Shown piece after piece: positions 26,534 through 36,624 of a stretch of 64,000 nt of DNA. The DNA comes from Commensalibacter melissae (lineage in GTDB: Bacteria > Pseudomonadota > Alphaproteobacteria > Acetobacterales > Acetobacteraceae). The stretch spans positions 572,501 through 636,500 of the forward strand of contig NZ_CP033087.1 in assembly GCF_003691365.1 (NCBI RefSeq). The letters run 5' to 3'. How positions within the stretch are numbered: position 1 is the stretch's first letter; each line of letters opens with the position of its first letter. Made by a program: the position numbers and the translations under genes. The notes beneath the pieces were generated by a model. It made no database searches. It was not told where the DNA came from and saw nothing but the letters and a program-made list of their open reading frames with translations.

Positions 26534-27421
26534 ATGAATAAAAAAGTAGGATCTGAAAGAGTAAAACGTGGTATGGCCCAAATGCAAAAGGGTGGGGTCA
26601 TTATGGATGTTGTGAATGCAGAACAGGCAAAGGTAGCAGAAGCAGCGGGTGCAGTTGCCGTGATGGCTCTGGAACGGGTTCCTTCTGATATCCGTGCTGC
26701 TGGAGGGGTGGCTCGTATGGCTGATCCAACTATTGTTGAGGCTGTTATGAAAGCGGTGACTATTCCTGTAATGGCAAAAGCCCGGATTGGTCACATTGCC
26801 GAAGCTCGCGTACTTGAAGCGATGGGTGTTGATTATATTGATGAAAGCGAGGTTCTTACACCTGCAGATGATGAATATCATTTGCTGAAAAGTGAATATA
26901 CAGTGCCTTTTGTTTGTGGATGCCGTGATTTAGGTGAAGCGTTGCGCCGTATCGGTGAAGGTGCCTCTATGTTAAGAACCAAGGGGGAACCGGGCACAGG
27001 TAATATTGTTGAAGCTGTACGTCATATGCGCAAGGTTCAGTCACAAATTCATCATGTAATGGGATTGAAAGACGATGAATTGATGGTATATGCACGTGAT
27101 CTTGGTGCACCTTATGAATTGGTTAAACAGGTTAAACAGCTTGGCAAATTACCTGTTGTAAATTTTGCTGCGGGCGGTGTGGCAACACCTGCGGATGCGG
27201 CCTTGATGATGTCATTGGGTGCTGATGGCGTTTTTGTTGGATCCGGTATCTTCAAATCAGAAAATCCCGAAAAATTTGCCCGTGCAATTGTTCAGGCAAC
27301 AACTCATTATGAAGATTACAGATTGATCGCCGAATTATCCAAGGGGTTGGGTGTGCCAATGAAGGGTATTGAAATGAGTAAATTATCAATGGATGAACGA
27401 ATGCAAGAACGGTCCCACTAG
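26534..27421 (+). CDS. pdxS: Pyridoxal 5'-phosphate synthase subunit PdxS
   Basis: Condenses ribose 5-phosphate, glyceraldehyde 3-phosphate and ammonia to PLP; ammonia comes from PdxT. The (beta/alpha)8 barrel is nearly canonical: D25 in '[20 protein letters not shown]', '[18 protein letters not shown]', the Schiff-base lysine K82 in '[10 protein letters not shown]', K150 in '[11 protein letters not shown]', and '[20 protein letters not shown]' near 235-254. The length of 295 is typical. Start supported by GGAG at 26521-26524. pdxT follows after 79 bases. Most proteobacteria use the PdxA/PdxJ route instead, so this gene suggests acquisition from another phylum. Confidence 0.97.
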   Translation: MNKKVGSERVKRGMAQMQKGGVIMDVVNAEQAKVAEAAGAVAVMALERVPSDIRAAGGVARMADPTIVEAVMKAVTIPVMAKARIGHIAEARVLEAMGVDYIDESEVLTPADDEYHLLKSEYTVPFVCGCRDLGEALRRIGEGASMLRTKGEPGTGNIVEAVRHMRKVQSQIHHVMGLKDDELMVYARDLGAPYELVKQVKQLGKLPVVNFAAGGVATPADAALMMSLGADGVFVGSGIFKSENPEKFARAIVQATTHYEDYRLIAELSKGLGVPMKGIEMSKLSMDERMQERSH

Positions 27422-27500
27422 ATTTTGGGAAGGGGGAAATTTAAATTTCCCCTTTATGGAATTTTTATAATGTTGATCAAAAAGGTATATATGAACCATT

Positions 27501-28076
27501 ATGCATAAAAAAATTGGGGTTCTTGCGTTACAAGGAGCAGTGAGTGAGCATATTGCCCAGTTGCAGGGATTGGGTGCTTTGGGAATTGAGATTAAAACAG
27601 CAGAAGATCTTAAGCGGGTGAAGGGATTGATTATACCTGGTGGTGAATCAACAGCAATCAGCCGTTTGATACAAGAAGTTGGACTTTATGAACCAATACG
27701 TGATTTTGCAAGAAAAAATCCGGTTTTTGGTACTTGTGCAGGCTTAATTTTGTGTGGTTCCTCTATTACAGATGGTGGAGAGAAATTAAAACCTTTAAAT
27801 TTGATCGACATTGCCGTAACACGTAATGGTTTCGGTCGTCAGATTGACAGTTTTGAAGTTGATTTAGATATAGGGAATATAGGAAAAAATATTCCTTCCG
27901 TTTTTATTCGCGCCCCCTATATTGCTTCAGTTGGTGAAAATGTAAATGTCCTGGCGGTATATGATAAAAAAATCGTTATGGCGGAACAGTGCAATATTCT
28001 AGTTTGTTCTTTTCATCCCGAATTGACAGAAAACAATCAGGTTATGGATTATTTTATATCCAAGATTGACAGTTGA
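27501..28076 (+). CDS. pdxT: Pyridoxal 5'-phosphate synthase glutaminase subunit PdxT
   Basis: Class I glutaminase that releases ammonia from glutamine and channels it to PdxS. Catalytic triad: C79 in 'FGTCAGLIL', H172 and E174 in 'CSFHPELT'. Also seen are the substrate-site 'IIPGGESTAISRL' (44-56) and 'RAPYIASVGENV' near 138-148. The length of 191 is normal. It follows pdxS with a 79-base spacer, and both are ended by the terminator at 28122. The Shine-Dalgarno is weak, suggesting expression depends on the shared transcript. Confidence 0.96.
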   Translation: MHKKIGVLALQGAVSEHIAQLQGLGALGIEIKTAEDLKRVKGLIIPGGESTAISRLIQEVGLYEPIRDFARKNPVFGTCAGLILCGSSITDGGEKLKPLNLIDIAVTRNGFGRQIDSFEVDLDIGNIGKNIPSVFIRAPYIASVGENVNVLAVYDKKIVMAEQCNILVCSFHPELTENNQVMDYFISKIDS

Positions 28077-28121
28077 TGAAATTTATAAGCTAACCGTTCC
28101 TTTGTTTTCTTTCCAATGAAC

Positions 28122-28160
28122 AAAAAAGCCAGCATGATGTAGTGATTGCTGGTTTTTTTA
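28122..28160 (+). terminator. Rho-independent terminator of pdxST
   Basis: CCAGCA (28129-28134) pairs with TGCTGG (28147-28152), preceded by AAAAAA and followed by a run of seven T. It lies about 45 bases after the pdxT stop. Confidence 0.9.
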
Positions 28161-28265
28161 TTTGCAAAAAGATAATTTTTAAATAAAACGTTTCACTTAT
28201 TTATCATTTTAAATTTTAATAAAATAGTTTATTTATTTGAAATATTTATATTAAGGTATTTGATA

Positions 28266-29903
28266 ATGAAAATTAAAAACGTTCAAATCAGGAATTTCAA
28301 GCGTTTTACTGACTTGAAAATTGAGGGGATTCCAGAAACTGCTAAAATGGTTGTTTTGGTAGGGCCGAATGGTTGTGGAAAATCATCAGTGTTTGAGGCA
28401 TTTAATTATTGGCAGTCATCGAATTTTTCATAAAAAATTCATCAAATGAATAGTTCAGCTCAAAAAGAGTATTTTCTTAAACAGAGGGCAATGATAGAAC
28501 AGATAGATAATCATTCTGAATATTATCTTGATATATGTAAAATTGAAATATATTTACACTAAAATGGTAATAAATCGAAATTTTATTTTAGGACAGCATA
28601 CCGTAACGACCCTGGTTTTTCCGTTAATACTCTTGAAGCTAGTGGTGGCAATAATACTTTGGCATTTATTGAAAATGACCAACGTGTTAAGTTGAATTAC
28701 CAAAAAATCATAAAAAGAACAATTGATAGGTTATATGAAGAAGACAATGACAGTAAAACAATCAAAAAATTAAGAGAAGAACTAATTGGTAAACTTCAAC
28801 AATCAGTGCAAAATGTATTTAGTGATTTGATATTAAACAACATTAAATCACCATTAGAAGAGGGTACCTTTTACTTCAAAAAAGGAATTGTAGATCATTA
28901 TAATTATAAAAACCTGTCCAGTGGGGAAAAAGCCGCCTTTGATTTATTATTAGACCTAATTATTAATCTTGATGAATATCAAGGTGCTTTATTTCTTATT
29001 GACGAGCCTGAAGTGCATATTCATACCAATTTACAGGGTAAAGTGATTGAAGAGATGTATAATCTTATTAAAGGTGAAGGGCAATTATGGATTACGACAC
29101 ATTCACTTGGTGTCATGATGAAGGCTAAAGAACTTTCCCTTAAAGATCCAGGCAGTGTCGCTTTTCTTGATTTTGACCAGCATGACTTTGATCAAGCGGT
29201 TACGTTAAGGCCTTCGCCGATTGATCGGGTGGTATGGCAGAAATTCATGTCGGTTGCTTTGGATGGTTTGGAAACAAAATTGGCTCCCGAAATTATTGTC
29301 ATGTGTGAAGAGAGTTTAGAGGGTAAAAAACGTTTTAATTTTGATGCGGAAATTTATACTAGGATTTTCCAAAACCAGTATCCTCATATAACTTTTATCT
29401 CGGGAGGGTCATGCAATGATCTGAAAAAAAAGAGCCGGGAATTTAGAATGTTTTCTTCGGTTTTGGAGCAACAAAGTAAAGTGCTACGTTTAATTGACCG
29501 TGATGATTACAGTGATGAAGAAGTTAAAGAATTTCAGAAAGAAGAAATTTTCATAATTGGTCGTCGTGCTATTGAAAATTATCTCTGGGATGATGAATTG
29601 ATTGAAAAATTGGTTAAGCATCATGATAAAATTGAATTATTGTCTGATGCTATTGCCATCAAAAAAACAGCCATAGAAAGCAGTGTATCACGTAAACATG
29701 CAGAGGATGATTTAAAAAGTGCTTCGGGTCTAATTTATATCGGGTTGAAGAAATTATTAAATTTGAGCAGATGTGGAAATGATCACATTACCTTTATGAG
29801 AGATACGATGTGTCCCCTTATTACTCCTGATACTAAACTTTATAAAGAAATGAAGCGGGATATTATTGAACCTATTTTGGAATGTGCTTCATCTAAACAA
29901 TAA
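28266..29903 (+). pseudogene. AAA/ABC-type ATPase (defence-like) interrupted by two in-frame stop codons
   Basis: A single reading frame runs from the ATG at 28266 to 29903, broken only by TAA at 28431-28433 and TAA at 28560-28562. Coding signal continues in the same frame on both sides and between the stops ('KFYFRTAYRNDPGF' lies before the first ATG-like start of the last piece). The first part has Walker A GPNGCGKSS (33-41). The last part has the signature 'NLSSGEKAAFDLLLDL', Walker B 'LFLIDEPEVHIH' and H-loop 'ITTHSLGVMM', followed by a C-terminal domain resembling DUF4435 ('RLIDRDDYSDEEV', 'GRRAIENYLWDDELI'). Similar ATPases act in phage defence, but this is inference. It is most likely a recently inactivated gene. 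Confidence 0.8.
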
Positions 29904-29904
29904 T

Positions 29905-29931
29905 TTTGTCTTCAAGGGGTATCAAGACAAA
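29905..29931. terminator. Weak hairpin between the AAA pseudogene and tgt
   Basis: TTTGTCTT (29905-29912) pairs with AAGACAAA (29924-29931) around an 11-base loop, between convergent genes. No clear T-run on the + strand; on the - strand it is followed by AATTATTG. Confidence 0.35.
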
Positions 29932-29972
29932 GCTTTAAGCAATATTTTTAGTTTATATTATTGAAGTTATAA

Positions 29973-31115
29973 TCAATTCCATTCATCCAGTTTCCAATCG
30001 CCTTTATTCCAGTCATTATGCAATTCTGTCGCTTTTTCTTCTAAATTTTGATCCAAGATAGCCTGATGTATAGTTCGCATTAGTCTTTGGTAATAGGCAA
30101 GATTATGCCAGGTTAGCAACATTGCTCCAAGGATTTCCTTGCTGCGGAAAAGATGATGGATATAGGCACGACTGTGTTTTGAACAGGCGAGGCAATCACA
30201 TTCTGGATCAATAGGTCGCCGATCATGAATGTGACAGGCGTTTTTCATATTAAGTGTTCCACGGCTTGTATAGGCACGACCGGTTCTTCCCGCTCTTGTT
30301 GGCATGACACAATCGAACATGTCAATCCCCCGCATAACTGATCCCAACATATCCTGTGGCGTTCCCACACCCATTAGATAACGAGGTTTGTCTGATGGAA
30401 GATAGGGAACAGTCACATCAAGGGTTTCAAACATTTGTTCTTGGGGTTCACCAACAGCAAGTCCGCCAATTGCATAACCTTCAAATCCTATTTTGTTTAA
30501 TGCCTCCGCGCTTTCAATCCTTAAATCGGGTTCAATACCTCCCTGAACAATGCCGAATTGAGCATAACCAGGTCTTGTCTTGAAGCGTTTTCTTGACCGT
30601 TCCGCCCAACGCATCGACATACGCATTGAGCTGGCAATGGTATCATGACTGGCTGGAAGTGCAGGACATTCATCAAAACACATGGTTATGGTGGCATCAA
30701 GCAGATATTGAATATCCGTCGAGGATTCTGGTGTCAATTTATATGTGGATCCGTCAATATGAGAACGAAAGGTAACACCTTCCTCGTTCAGTTTACGTAA
30801 GGCCCCCAGAGACATCACCTGAAACCCGCCAGAATCTGTTAAAATAGGTCCAGACCAATCCATAAATTTGTGTAATCCACCCAGTTCATGAATCAGTTCC
30901 GCCCCTGGACGAAGCATCAGATGATAGGTGTTTCCCAATACTATTCCCGCTCCGGTTGAACGGACAGCATCCATGGTCATGGCTTTGACTGTTCCCACTG
31001 TTCCTACAGGCATGAAGGTTGGTGTGATTACGTCGCCATGAGCGGTATGTAATATTCCCGCACGGGCTTTATGATCTTGAGCTTGTTGTGTCCAATGGAA
31101 TTTTAACGATGTCAT
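29973..31115 (-). CDS. tgt: tRNA-guanine transglycosylase
   Basis: Exchanges guanine 34 of GUN-anticodon tRNAs for preQ1, the entry of queuosine into tRNA. Visible: the base-binding '[18 protein letters not shown]' (D94 region), '[12 protein letters not shown]' near 190, '[16 protein letters not shown]' near 212-227, the nucleophile in '[18 protein letters not shown]' near 263-282, and the zinc site '[16 protein letters not shown]' near 309-324. The length of 380 matches. It is upstream of nothing in its own operon; queA lies 440 bases further up on the same strand but is probably transcribed separately. Confidence 0.97.
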   Translation of the reverse strand: MTSLKFHWTQQAQDHKARAGILHTAHGDVITPTFMPVGTVGTVKAMTMDAVRSTGAGIVLGNTYHLMLRPGAELIHELGGLHKFMDWSGPILTDSGGFQVMSLGALRKLNEEGVTFRSHIDGSTYKLTPESSTDIQYLLDATITMCFDECPALPASHDTIASSMRMSMRWAERSRKRFKTRPGYAQFGIVQGGIEPDLRIESAEALNKIGFEGYAIGGLAVGEPQEQMFETLDVTVPYLPSDKPRYLMGVGTPQDMLGSVMRGIDMFDCVMPTRAGRTGRAYTSRGTLNMKNACHIHDRRPIDPECDCLACSKHSRAYIHHLFRSKEILGAMLLTWHNLAYYQRLMRTIHQAILDQNLEEKATELHNDWNKGDWKLDEWN

Positions 31116-31555
31116 GATTGGTGTGTCAAATTAAAAAAGGTCAATTTATTGATGTTATATAAATTTATTCTATGAAAAGGAAGATTAAAAAATTATCTAA
31201 TTATCATGGATATTGAAAATTTATCATAATCTGGGGGATAGTGATCATTAATAAAATGATTATATTCTTTGAAATTCTTACAAGTTTTTAAAAACCTGAA
31301 TATATTTTAACATTATAATTGATAAATATTATATTTAGAGATAGGTATTTAATATAGTTAATATTCATTCAGTAATAAATCAAAGTATTGCAGAAGATAT
31401 GGCTGTTGTTGGTTCTATTCAGAAAAAACAGAATCAGTTTCTTAATTTCTCCCAGAAAATCCCTATGATAATTTATCTTGCATGAACCTGAAAATGTTTC
31501 ATTTATTTAAAATGACAGGGTTTTTATAACTCAAGAAATTAAAATACTTTGTTTA
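31116..31555. other. AT-rich intergenic region between queA and tgt
   Basis: 440 bases between two - strand genes. No ORF with an RBS, RNA gene or repeat was recognised. It should contain the tgt promoter. Confidence 0.4.
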
Positions 31556-32608
31556 TTATAAAAATTCTTTTTCAATAATACATGCATCCCCGTAAGAATA
31601 AAAACGATAATTGTTTCGAATAGCATGTTCATAGGCTTGACGCATTTTTTCTGTTCCACCAAAAGCGCAAACCAGCATAAATAATGTGGATCTGGGTAAA
31701 TGAAAATTAGTCATCAAGATATCGATGGATCTGAATTGATGACCTGGACGTATAAAAATGGATGTTTCCTGTTGAAAAGGGTGAAATATTCCTTGTCGAT
31801 CAATTGCACTTTCCAATAATCGCAAGGTTGTTGTTCCCACCGCGATAATACGTCTTTTTTCAACTTTAGCTTGATTCAATCGTTCAGCGTTTTCTGGACT
31901 GAGCACGCCATATTCTGCATGCATATGGTGATCATTGATGTTTTCACTTCGCACTGGTAAAAATGTTCCAGCACCCACATGTAGAGTAAGGGCCAGCCGT
32001 TCAACACCTTTATGATCAAGCTGGGTTAATAATTCTTCTGTAAAATGCAATCCGGCTGTAGGAGCGGCAACTGCACCAGGATTTTGTGAAAATATTGTGT
32101 AATAATCCAGCTCATCCCTTTCAGTTGGTCCATAGGGACGACGAATATAGGGAGGTAGCGCCAATTGACCAGATGTATTAAGCCATTTATCAAATTCATT
32201 ACCCTCAAGATTAAAACGGATAAACGCACCACCACCTGTTTCAAGTTTTACTACTGTGGCAAAACATTTTTTATCTGGAAAATCAAGGCGGTCTTGTTCC
32301 TTTAAACGTTTACTGTTTTTGATCAATACATGCCAAGTACCATCTCCCATCGGTCGATCAAGTGTAATGCCAATGTGAGCCATACCCCTTTGTGCGAATA
32401 ATTTGGCGGGAATGACCTTTGTATCATTGGCAATCAAGATATCACCTTTTTGAAAATAACAGGGTAAATCCCGTATTGTTTTATCCTGAAATTTTCCCGA
32501 TTTTGATGGAATGTAAAGAAGTTTGGCAGCCTCTCTGGGACGGGCCGGATGCTGGGCAATGCAATGTTCAGGAAGCTTGAAATCAAAATCTGCAGTAAGA
32601 TCAGTCAT
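31556..32608 (-). CDS. queA: S-adenosylmethionine:tRNA ribosyltransferase-isomerase
   Basis: Transfers and isomerises the ribose of SAM onto preQ1-tRNA to make epoxyqueuosine. Family motifs: 'FDFKLPEHCIAQHPARPRE' at the N-terminus, 'GDILIANDTKVIPAKLFA', 'YYTIFSQNPGAVAAPTAGLHFTEELL', 'LTLHVGAGTFLPVRSENINDHHMHAE', 'RIIAVGTTTLRLLES' and 'FIRPGHQFRSIDILMTNFHLPRSTLFMLVCAF'. The length of 350 is normal. Acts in the cytosol on tRNA upstream of QueG (21075-22133), so the last three committed steps of queuosine synthesis are all in this window. Confidence 0.97.
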   Translation of the reverse strand: MTDLTADFDFKLPEHCIAQHPARPREAAKLLYIPSKSGKFQDKTIRDLPCYFQKGDILIANDTKVIPAKLFAQRGMAHIGITLDRPMGDGTWHVLIKNSKRLKEQDRLDFPDKKCFATVVKLETGGGAFIRFNLEGNEFDKWLNTSGQLALPPYIRRPYGPTERDELDYYTIFSQNPGAVAAPTAGLHFTEELLTQLDHKGVERLALTLHVGAGTFLPVRSENINDHHMHAEYGVLSPENAERLNQAKVEKRRIIAVGTTTLRLLESAIDRQGIFHPFQQETSIFIRPGHQFRSIDILMTNFHLPRSTLFMLVCAFGGTEKMRQAYEHAIRNNYRFYSYGDACIIEKEFL

Positions 32609-32695
32609 GGATTATTATGGTTGGGCCATTAAAAAATGTTGAGAATATACATTTATTAAATGTATATATCAGTTAGAAAGATCAAGAGATAAGAA

Positions 32696-34111
32696 CTATT
32701 GGTTCTCTTGGCAAGTGTATAAACGAACTGTATCGTCTTCATAACGTATATCATTTAATGTTTTTTCTTCAGTTAAAATACGGCATCCTGTCACATCGGG
32801 ATTATCTTTTGCTCCAACGCGATAATAAGCCAATGAATTCTTTACTGGTTTCCCTTGTTTAATCGTATCATTATTAAAATTACCCATAACCATAAAGGAT
32901 AATCTTTCCGCCTGTGTTATCTCATGTGGCGTGAAAATGGCGCTGGTTAGAGGGAAGGCGTTTTTTTGTAATTTGCCATAATAGGCAGGTAACTTATTTT
33001 TCGAAAATTGATGCAAGGTACTCATATTATAGATTAATGCAATGATTGCTAATAATAAGGTTAGTAATTTTGTATAATAATTAACATCACGCCCAATTAA
33101 AATGGCGCTGATGATACAGATCAAAATTATATGGGTATAACTGTAATGGGCCAGTCTTGTTTTGGCGAGACTGAAGATCAGAAAACTTGACAGGATTGCA
33201 GAAAGAATAATTAAAATATCATATGAAAACATTTTCCATTTTCTAAATGAAAAAGAATAAATCAAGGCGAAAATGAAAATTATGGTGATCAGACTAAAAT
33301 GATCCACAAGCTGATTAAAAAAATACCAGATGGAATGGTAATGACCTGTAATACGGTCAGAGGCTCTGGCTATGAGGTCATAGCGGTACATTTCTTTGAT
33401 AAAATCGAACTTGTCATAGGGGTAACGTAATGCTAGCCAGATTAAAATAGGTGAAAAAAAAATGATTATGGGAAAGGTAAATGATTTTATTGTAAGCTGT
33501 TTGTTTTTGAATAAATAACCGTAAGCAATAAAATAGGGAATAGCCATAAAAAGAGCATGCCAGCTTTTTGTTAAAAAAGCCAAGGCAGAAAAAAAAGCCG
33601 CAAGTGCAATATGTCGGGTATCATTTTTACTTGCTAGGGCGATTACAACCATAACTTGGCAAAATATATAAAAAGCATCCGCGTCTCCAGAACGGAAACC
33701 GTGGGTTTTGATTATCAGGGATGCGGTAAATAATAGGGATAAAAAAAGAATGGAGCTGATTATATTATATTTTTTATATGTGTAATAACAGACAATACTG
33801 CAAAGCAGTATTGTTGAGACTATTGAAAATAATCGTACCGTTAAAATGGATTTTCCAAATAAAGAAATGATAATACAAGTTGGTAAAAAGCTGAGTATGG
33901 GCTTTAAATTCCACATATCAGTTTTATTCATCCATGTGTTGATAATCCAGTTTTTATTGATATTCATTTCAATTGAACTGACTGCATGACGGCTTTCGTC
34001 CCAGCTATCGAAATGTGTAAGATTTATGTGATAGAAAAGGGTGCAATAGAAAACTGCAAGAAGTATAAACAATAGAATAATAAAAAAATTTTTTCTTGTT
34101 AATAAAAACAT
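32696..34111 (-). CDS. GT-C glycosyltransferase (GT39/ArnT-like), paralog A, 471 aa
   Basis: A polytopic inner-membrane protein with about ten or more hydrophobic segments. The first periplasmic loop carries the acidic catalytic-type motif 'HFDSWDESRHA' near residues 34-44, with 'WNLKPILSFLPT' shortly after. The soluble C-terminal tail contains 'EKTLNDIRYEDDTVRLYTC'. GT-C enzymes use polyprenyl-phosphate sugars to modify lipid A, glycans or proteins in the periplasm. It is closely similar along its whole length to the next gene, so the two arose by tandem duplication. The acceptor is unknown. Confidence 0.82.
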   Translation of the reverse strand: MFLLTRKNFFIILLFILLAVFYCTLFYHINLTHFDSWDESRHAVSSIEMNINKNWIINTWMNKTDMWNLKPILSFLPTCIIISLFGKSILTVRLFSIVSTILLCSIVCYYTYKKYNIISSILFLSLLFTASLIIKTHGFRSGDADAFYIFCQVMVVIALASKNDTRHIALAAFFSALAFLTKSWHALFMAIPYFIAYGYLFKNKQLTIKSFTFPIIIFFSPILIWLALRYPYDKFDFIKEMYRYDLIARASDRITGHYHSIWYFFNQLVDHFSLITIIFIFALIYSFSFRKWKMFSYDILIILSAILSSFLIFSLAKTRLAHYSYTHIILICIISAILIGRDVNYYTKLLTLLLAIIALIYNMSTLHQFSKNKLPAYYGKLQKNAFPLTSAIFTPHEITQAERLSFMVMGNFNNDTIKQGKPVKNSLAYYRVGAKDNPDVTGCRILTEEKTLNDIRYEDDTVRLYTCQENQ

Positions 34112-34206
34112 AATTATTCAGTCATCATTATAAAAAGCGGGGTTTTATTCATAATCAATTATTTCGTTAGAAAATATAGGGTTTGAATAAGTGTTAAAAT
34201 GTTAAT

Positions 34207-35616
34207 TTATAAATTTTTACAAGAAAATAAAGATATTTCGTTCTGATCATGTTTATTTTTTAATTCCGTTACTTTTTCAGTTACGGGATGACATCGATTG
34301 ATATCGGAATTGTCATTGCCTTGATCACGATAAAAAACCAGTGCTTTTGATATGGGTTTTCCATATTTGATTTTATCATAATTGAAATTGCCAAATACCA
34401 TGATGGCTAAACGTTCATTCTGTTCTATATGTTGTGGTACATATAAGGTATTATATTTTGGATAGGCATTTTTTTGTAGTTGATAATAATAGTCTGGCAA
34501 ATGTATTGAAGAGATTTTATGTAGATTGGTAAATGCGAAAATAAATGCTATAAAACTTAGAATAATAATAAAATATCGGGTATATTTATTAATGTCTCGA
34601 CCAATCAAAATACTTGTGACCAGACAGATTAATATAATATGCGTATAGCCATAATGGTAAAGTTTTGTTTTAGCCATACTGTAAATCAGCAGACTACTTA
34701 AAATGGCTGATAAATAAATGATGATATCATAAGTTAAAAAATGTTTTTTCCTATATTTGTAACTATAAAATATGGAAAATATAAATGTTAAAAAAATGAG
34801 GCCAAAATTATTGAATAAAATTTTTATAAAATAATTCCAGCCATGAATATGATTTTCAATCATATGGGAGGAGCGTTTTATTAAATCATAACGCACCATT
34901 TCTTTGATAAAAGCAAAACCATCATATTGATAACGTATGCCAAGCCATATTAATATGGGCAAACTAAAACAAATGACAGGATATAAAATAGCTTTTATAT
35001 TGAACCGATGGCTTTTAATTAGATAACCATAGGAAATTAAAAAGGGTAAGCCCAGGAAAAGAGCATGCCAACTTTTTGCTAGAAAAGCTAACGATGAAAA
35101 AAAAGCGGCCAGAGTAATATGAAAATGATCATACTTTGTTGCTAATGATAATGTTGCAGTAATTTGACAAAGGATAAAAAATGAATCAATGTCGCCGCTT
35201 CTAAAAGCATGGTTACGAATTAAAAGTGAGGTTGTAAATAGAAGTGAAATAAAAAGAATGGCTGTGTAAATATTATATTTTTTAATTGTATAATAACAGA
35301 CAAGATTACATAAAAATATTGCACATAAAAGAGAAAAAAGACGGATTGTTAGAATTGATTTGCCAAAAAGTAAAATCATTAGACAAGTTGGCAGAAAACT
35401 TAAAATAGGTTTTAAATTCCACATGTCGGGTTGGCCAGCCCAACTGTTTATAATATAATTATGATTGTAGATCATTTCCAAAGCACTGACGCCGTGTCGG
35501 CTCTCATCAGAACTGGCAAAAGGGATTTGGTTGATATGAAAGAATAGAATAAAAATAAATAAACCCATTAAGGCTATTAATAAAATATTCCAAAAATTCT
35601 TTATGATTATTAACAT
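34207..35616 (-). CDS. GT-C glycosyltransferase (GT39/ArnT-like), paralog B, 469 aa
   Basis: Same architecture as the downstream neighbour: 'FASSDESRHGVSALEMIYNH' near 33-52, 'GQPDMWNLKPILSFLPTCLM', 'SLAFLAKSWHALFLG', 'YTHIILICLVTSILIGRDIN', and a tail ending 'EISLFSCKNL'. Aligned by eye, well over half of the residues match paralog A, with the same length and hydrophobic profile. The 95-base spacer carries no terminator, so the two are probably one operon with this gene first. Periplasmic-facing glycan transfer from a polyprenyl-phosphate donor is expected; substrates are unknown. Confidence 0.82.
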   Translation of the reverse strand: MLIIIKNFWNILLIALMGLFIFILFFHINQIPFASSDESRHGVSALEMIYNHNYIINSWAGQPDMWNLKPILSFLPTCLMILLFGKSILTIRLFSLLCAIFLCNLVCYYTIKKYNIYTAILFISLLFTTSLLIRNHAFRSGDIDSFFILCQITATLSLATKYDHFHITLAAFFSSLAFLAKSWHALFLGLPFLISYGYLIKSHRFNIKAILYPVICFSLPILIWLGIRYQYDGFAFIKEMVRYDLIKRSSHMIENHIHGWNYFIKILFNNFGLIFLTFIFSIFYSYKYRKKHFLTYDIIIYLSAILSSLLIYSMAKTKLYHYGYTHIILICLVTSILIGRDINKYTRYFIIILSFIAFIFAFTNLHKISSIHLPDYYYQLQKNAYPKYNTLYVPQHIEQNERLAIMVFGNFNYDKIKYGKPISKALVFYRDQGNDNSDINRCHPVTEKVTELKNKHDQNEISLFSCKNL

Positions 35617-36024
35617 GTTTAAAATATTTATAAATTAAAAATAATTTTTTTATATTAAAATGATTGGGAGTCAATGAATATTATACAATAAAATTTTATA
35701 TAATAATAAATTTATAATGAATATAAAGACTTGCAGTTTATTTGTTATTGTGAAGGAATATAGTTTAAATATTTAAATTATATTAGAAACTACGAAGCAT
35801 GATAGTAGGATTAATAGTCTAATCAACTATGATATTTTTTATAATCTGGATAATCTATTAGTCTCATAAATCGCTTTATGTTGTAATTAATCTATCTTTA
35901 ACAAAAGTTATATTTTAACTATTAAAAAAATGATTAATATTTTTTTATGGCACAATACGGTTTATTGCCAATTAAACTTTTGGTTTTGTTAAACTATTTA
36001 TCATTTGATATTATATTATAAAAT
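35617..36024. other. Very AT-rich intergenic region
   Basis: 408 bases between the GT-C pair and sspB, all genes on the - strand. Only poly-A/T texture is seen; no ORF, RNA gene or clear hairpin was recognised. It should hold the promoter of the GT-C operon. Confidence 0.4.
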
Positions 36025-36591
36025 TTAATCGGTTTTTTTTCTAAAAGCATCTAAACTTATAACCTGTGATTTCTCTTTCAATGCGTTACTTTCCTTAGAA
36101 GGTTTAGCATCTTTTAATTCTTCCATATTATTTGTAACTTTACGGAGTGTTTGAACAGGTGTCTTTTCTTCAGATTGAATCACGGTTAGACTAGAAGGAA
36201 TAGGCTGAAAATTAAATGCTAGATTAACAAACGGATCTGCAAACCCAATAATAGATCCGAATGGAATAACCAATATACTCCCAACTCCGCCAAATGAAAG
36301 ACCAACAGACATTTGCTGTTTAATTCTGTTGATTTTCAGATCCCAAAATTGATGTTGTAAAACAATCGTCATTTCTTCTGGATATTTTTCTTTAAGTTGG
36401 GGTGGAATAATCACATTAGGATAGTCGGTTTTAAACTGGATATAGAAATTATGACTCCCAGGTAGTCCATTTTTTGCAACTGATTCCAGAGCTTTTAACA
36501 TGACCTCACGATAGGCAGCTTCAATCCATTCATTATATGGTAAAAGGGAAGGAGGGTTTTCGTTAGAACCTGAATTATCTGAATTGGTCAT
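36025..36591 (-). CDS. sspB: SspB-family ClpXP adaptor
   Basis: SspB binds the ssrA degradation tag and hands tagged proteins to ClpX. The alphaproteobacterial form is seen: 'YNEWIEAAYREVMLKALE' near 19-36, 'GLPGSHNFYIQFKTDYPNVIIP' near 42-63, 'MTIVLQHQFWDLKI' near 74-87, and 'MSVGLSFGGVGSILVIPFGSIIGFADPFVNLAFNF' near 94-128. The last 50 residues are polar and flexible, and a short hydrophobic stretch (SQVISLDAFRKK) at the very end is the probable ClpX-docking tail. It starts about 35 bases after the tmRNA gene on the same strand, a functional pairing visible in the sequence. Confidence 0.92.
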   Translation of the reverse strand: MTNSDNSGSNENPPSLLPYNEWIEAAYREVMLKALESVAKNGLPGSHNFYIQFKTDYPNVIIPPQLKEKYPEEMTIVLQHQFWDLKINRIKQQMSVGLSFGGVGSILVIPFGSIIGFADPFVNLAFNFQPIPSSLTVIQSEEKTPVQTLRKVTNNMEELKDAKPSKESNALKEKSQVISLDAFRKKTD

Positions 36592-36624
36592 TGTCTAAAC
36601 TTTAACTATAAAATCAATAATCTA

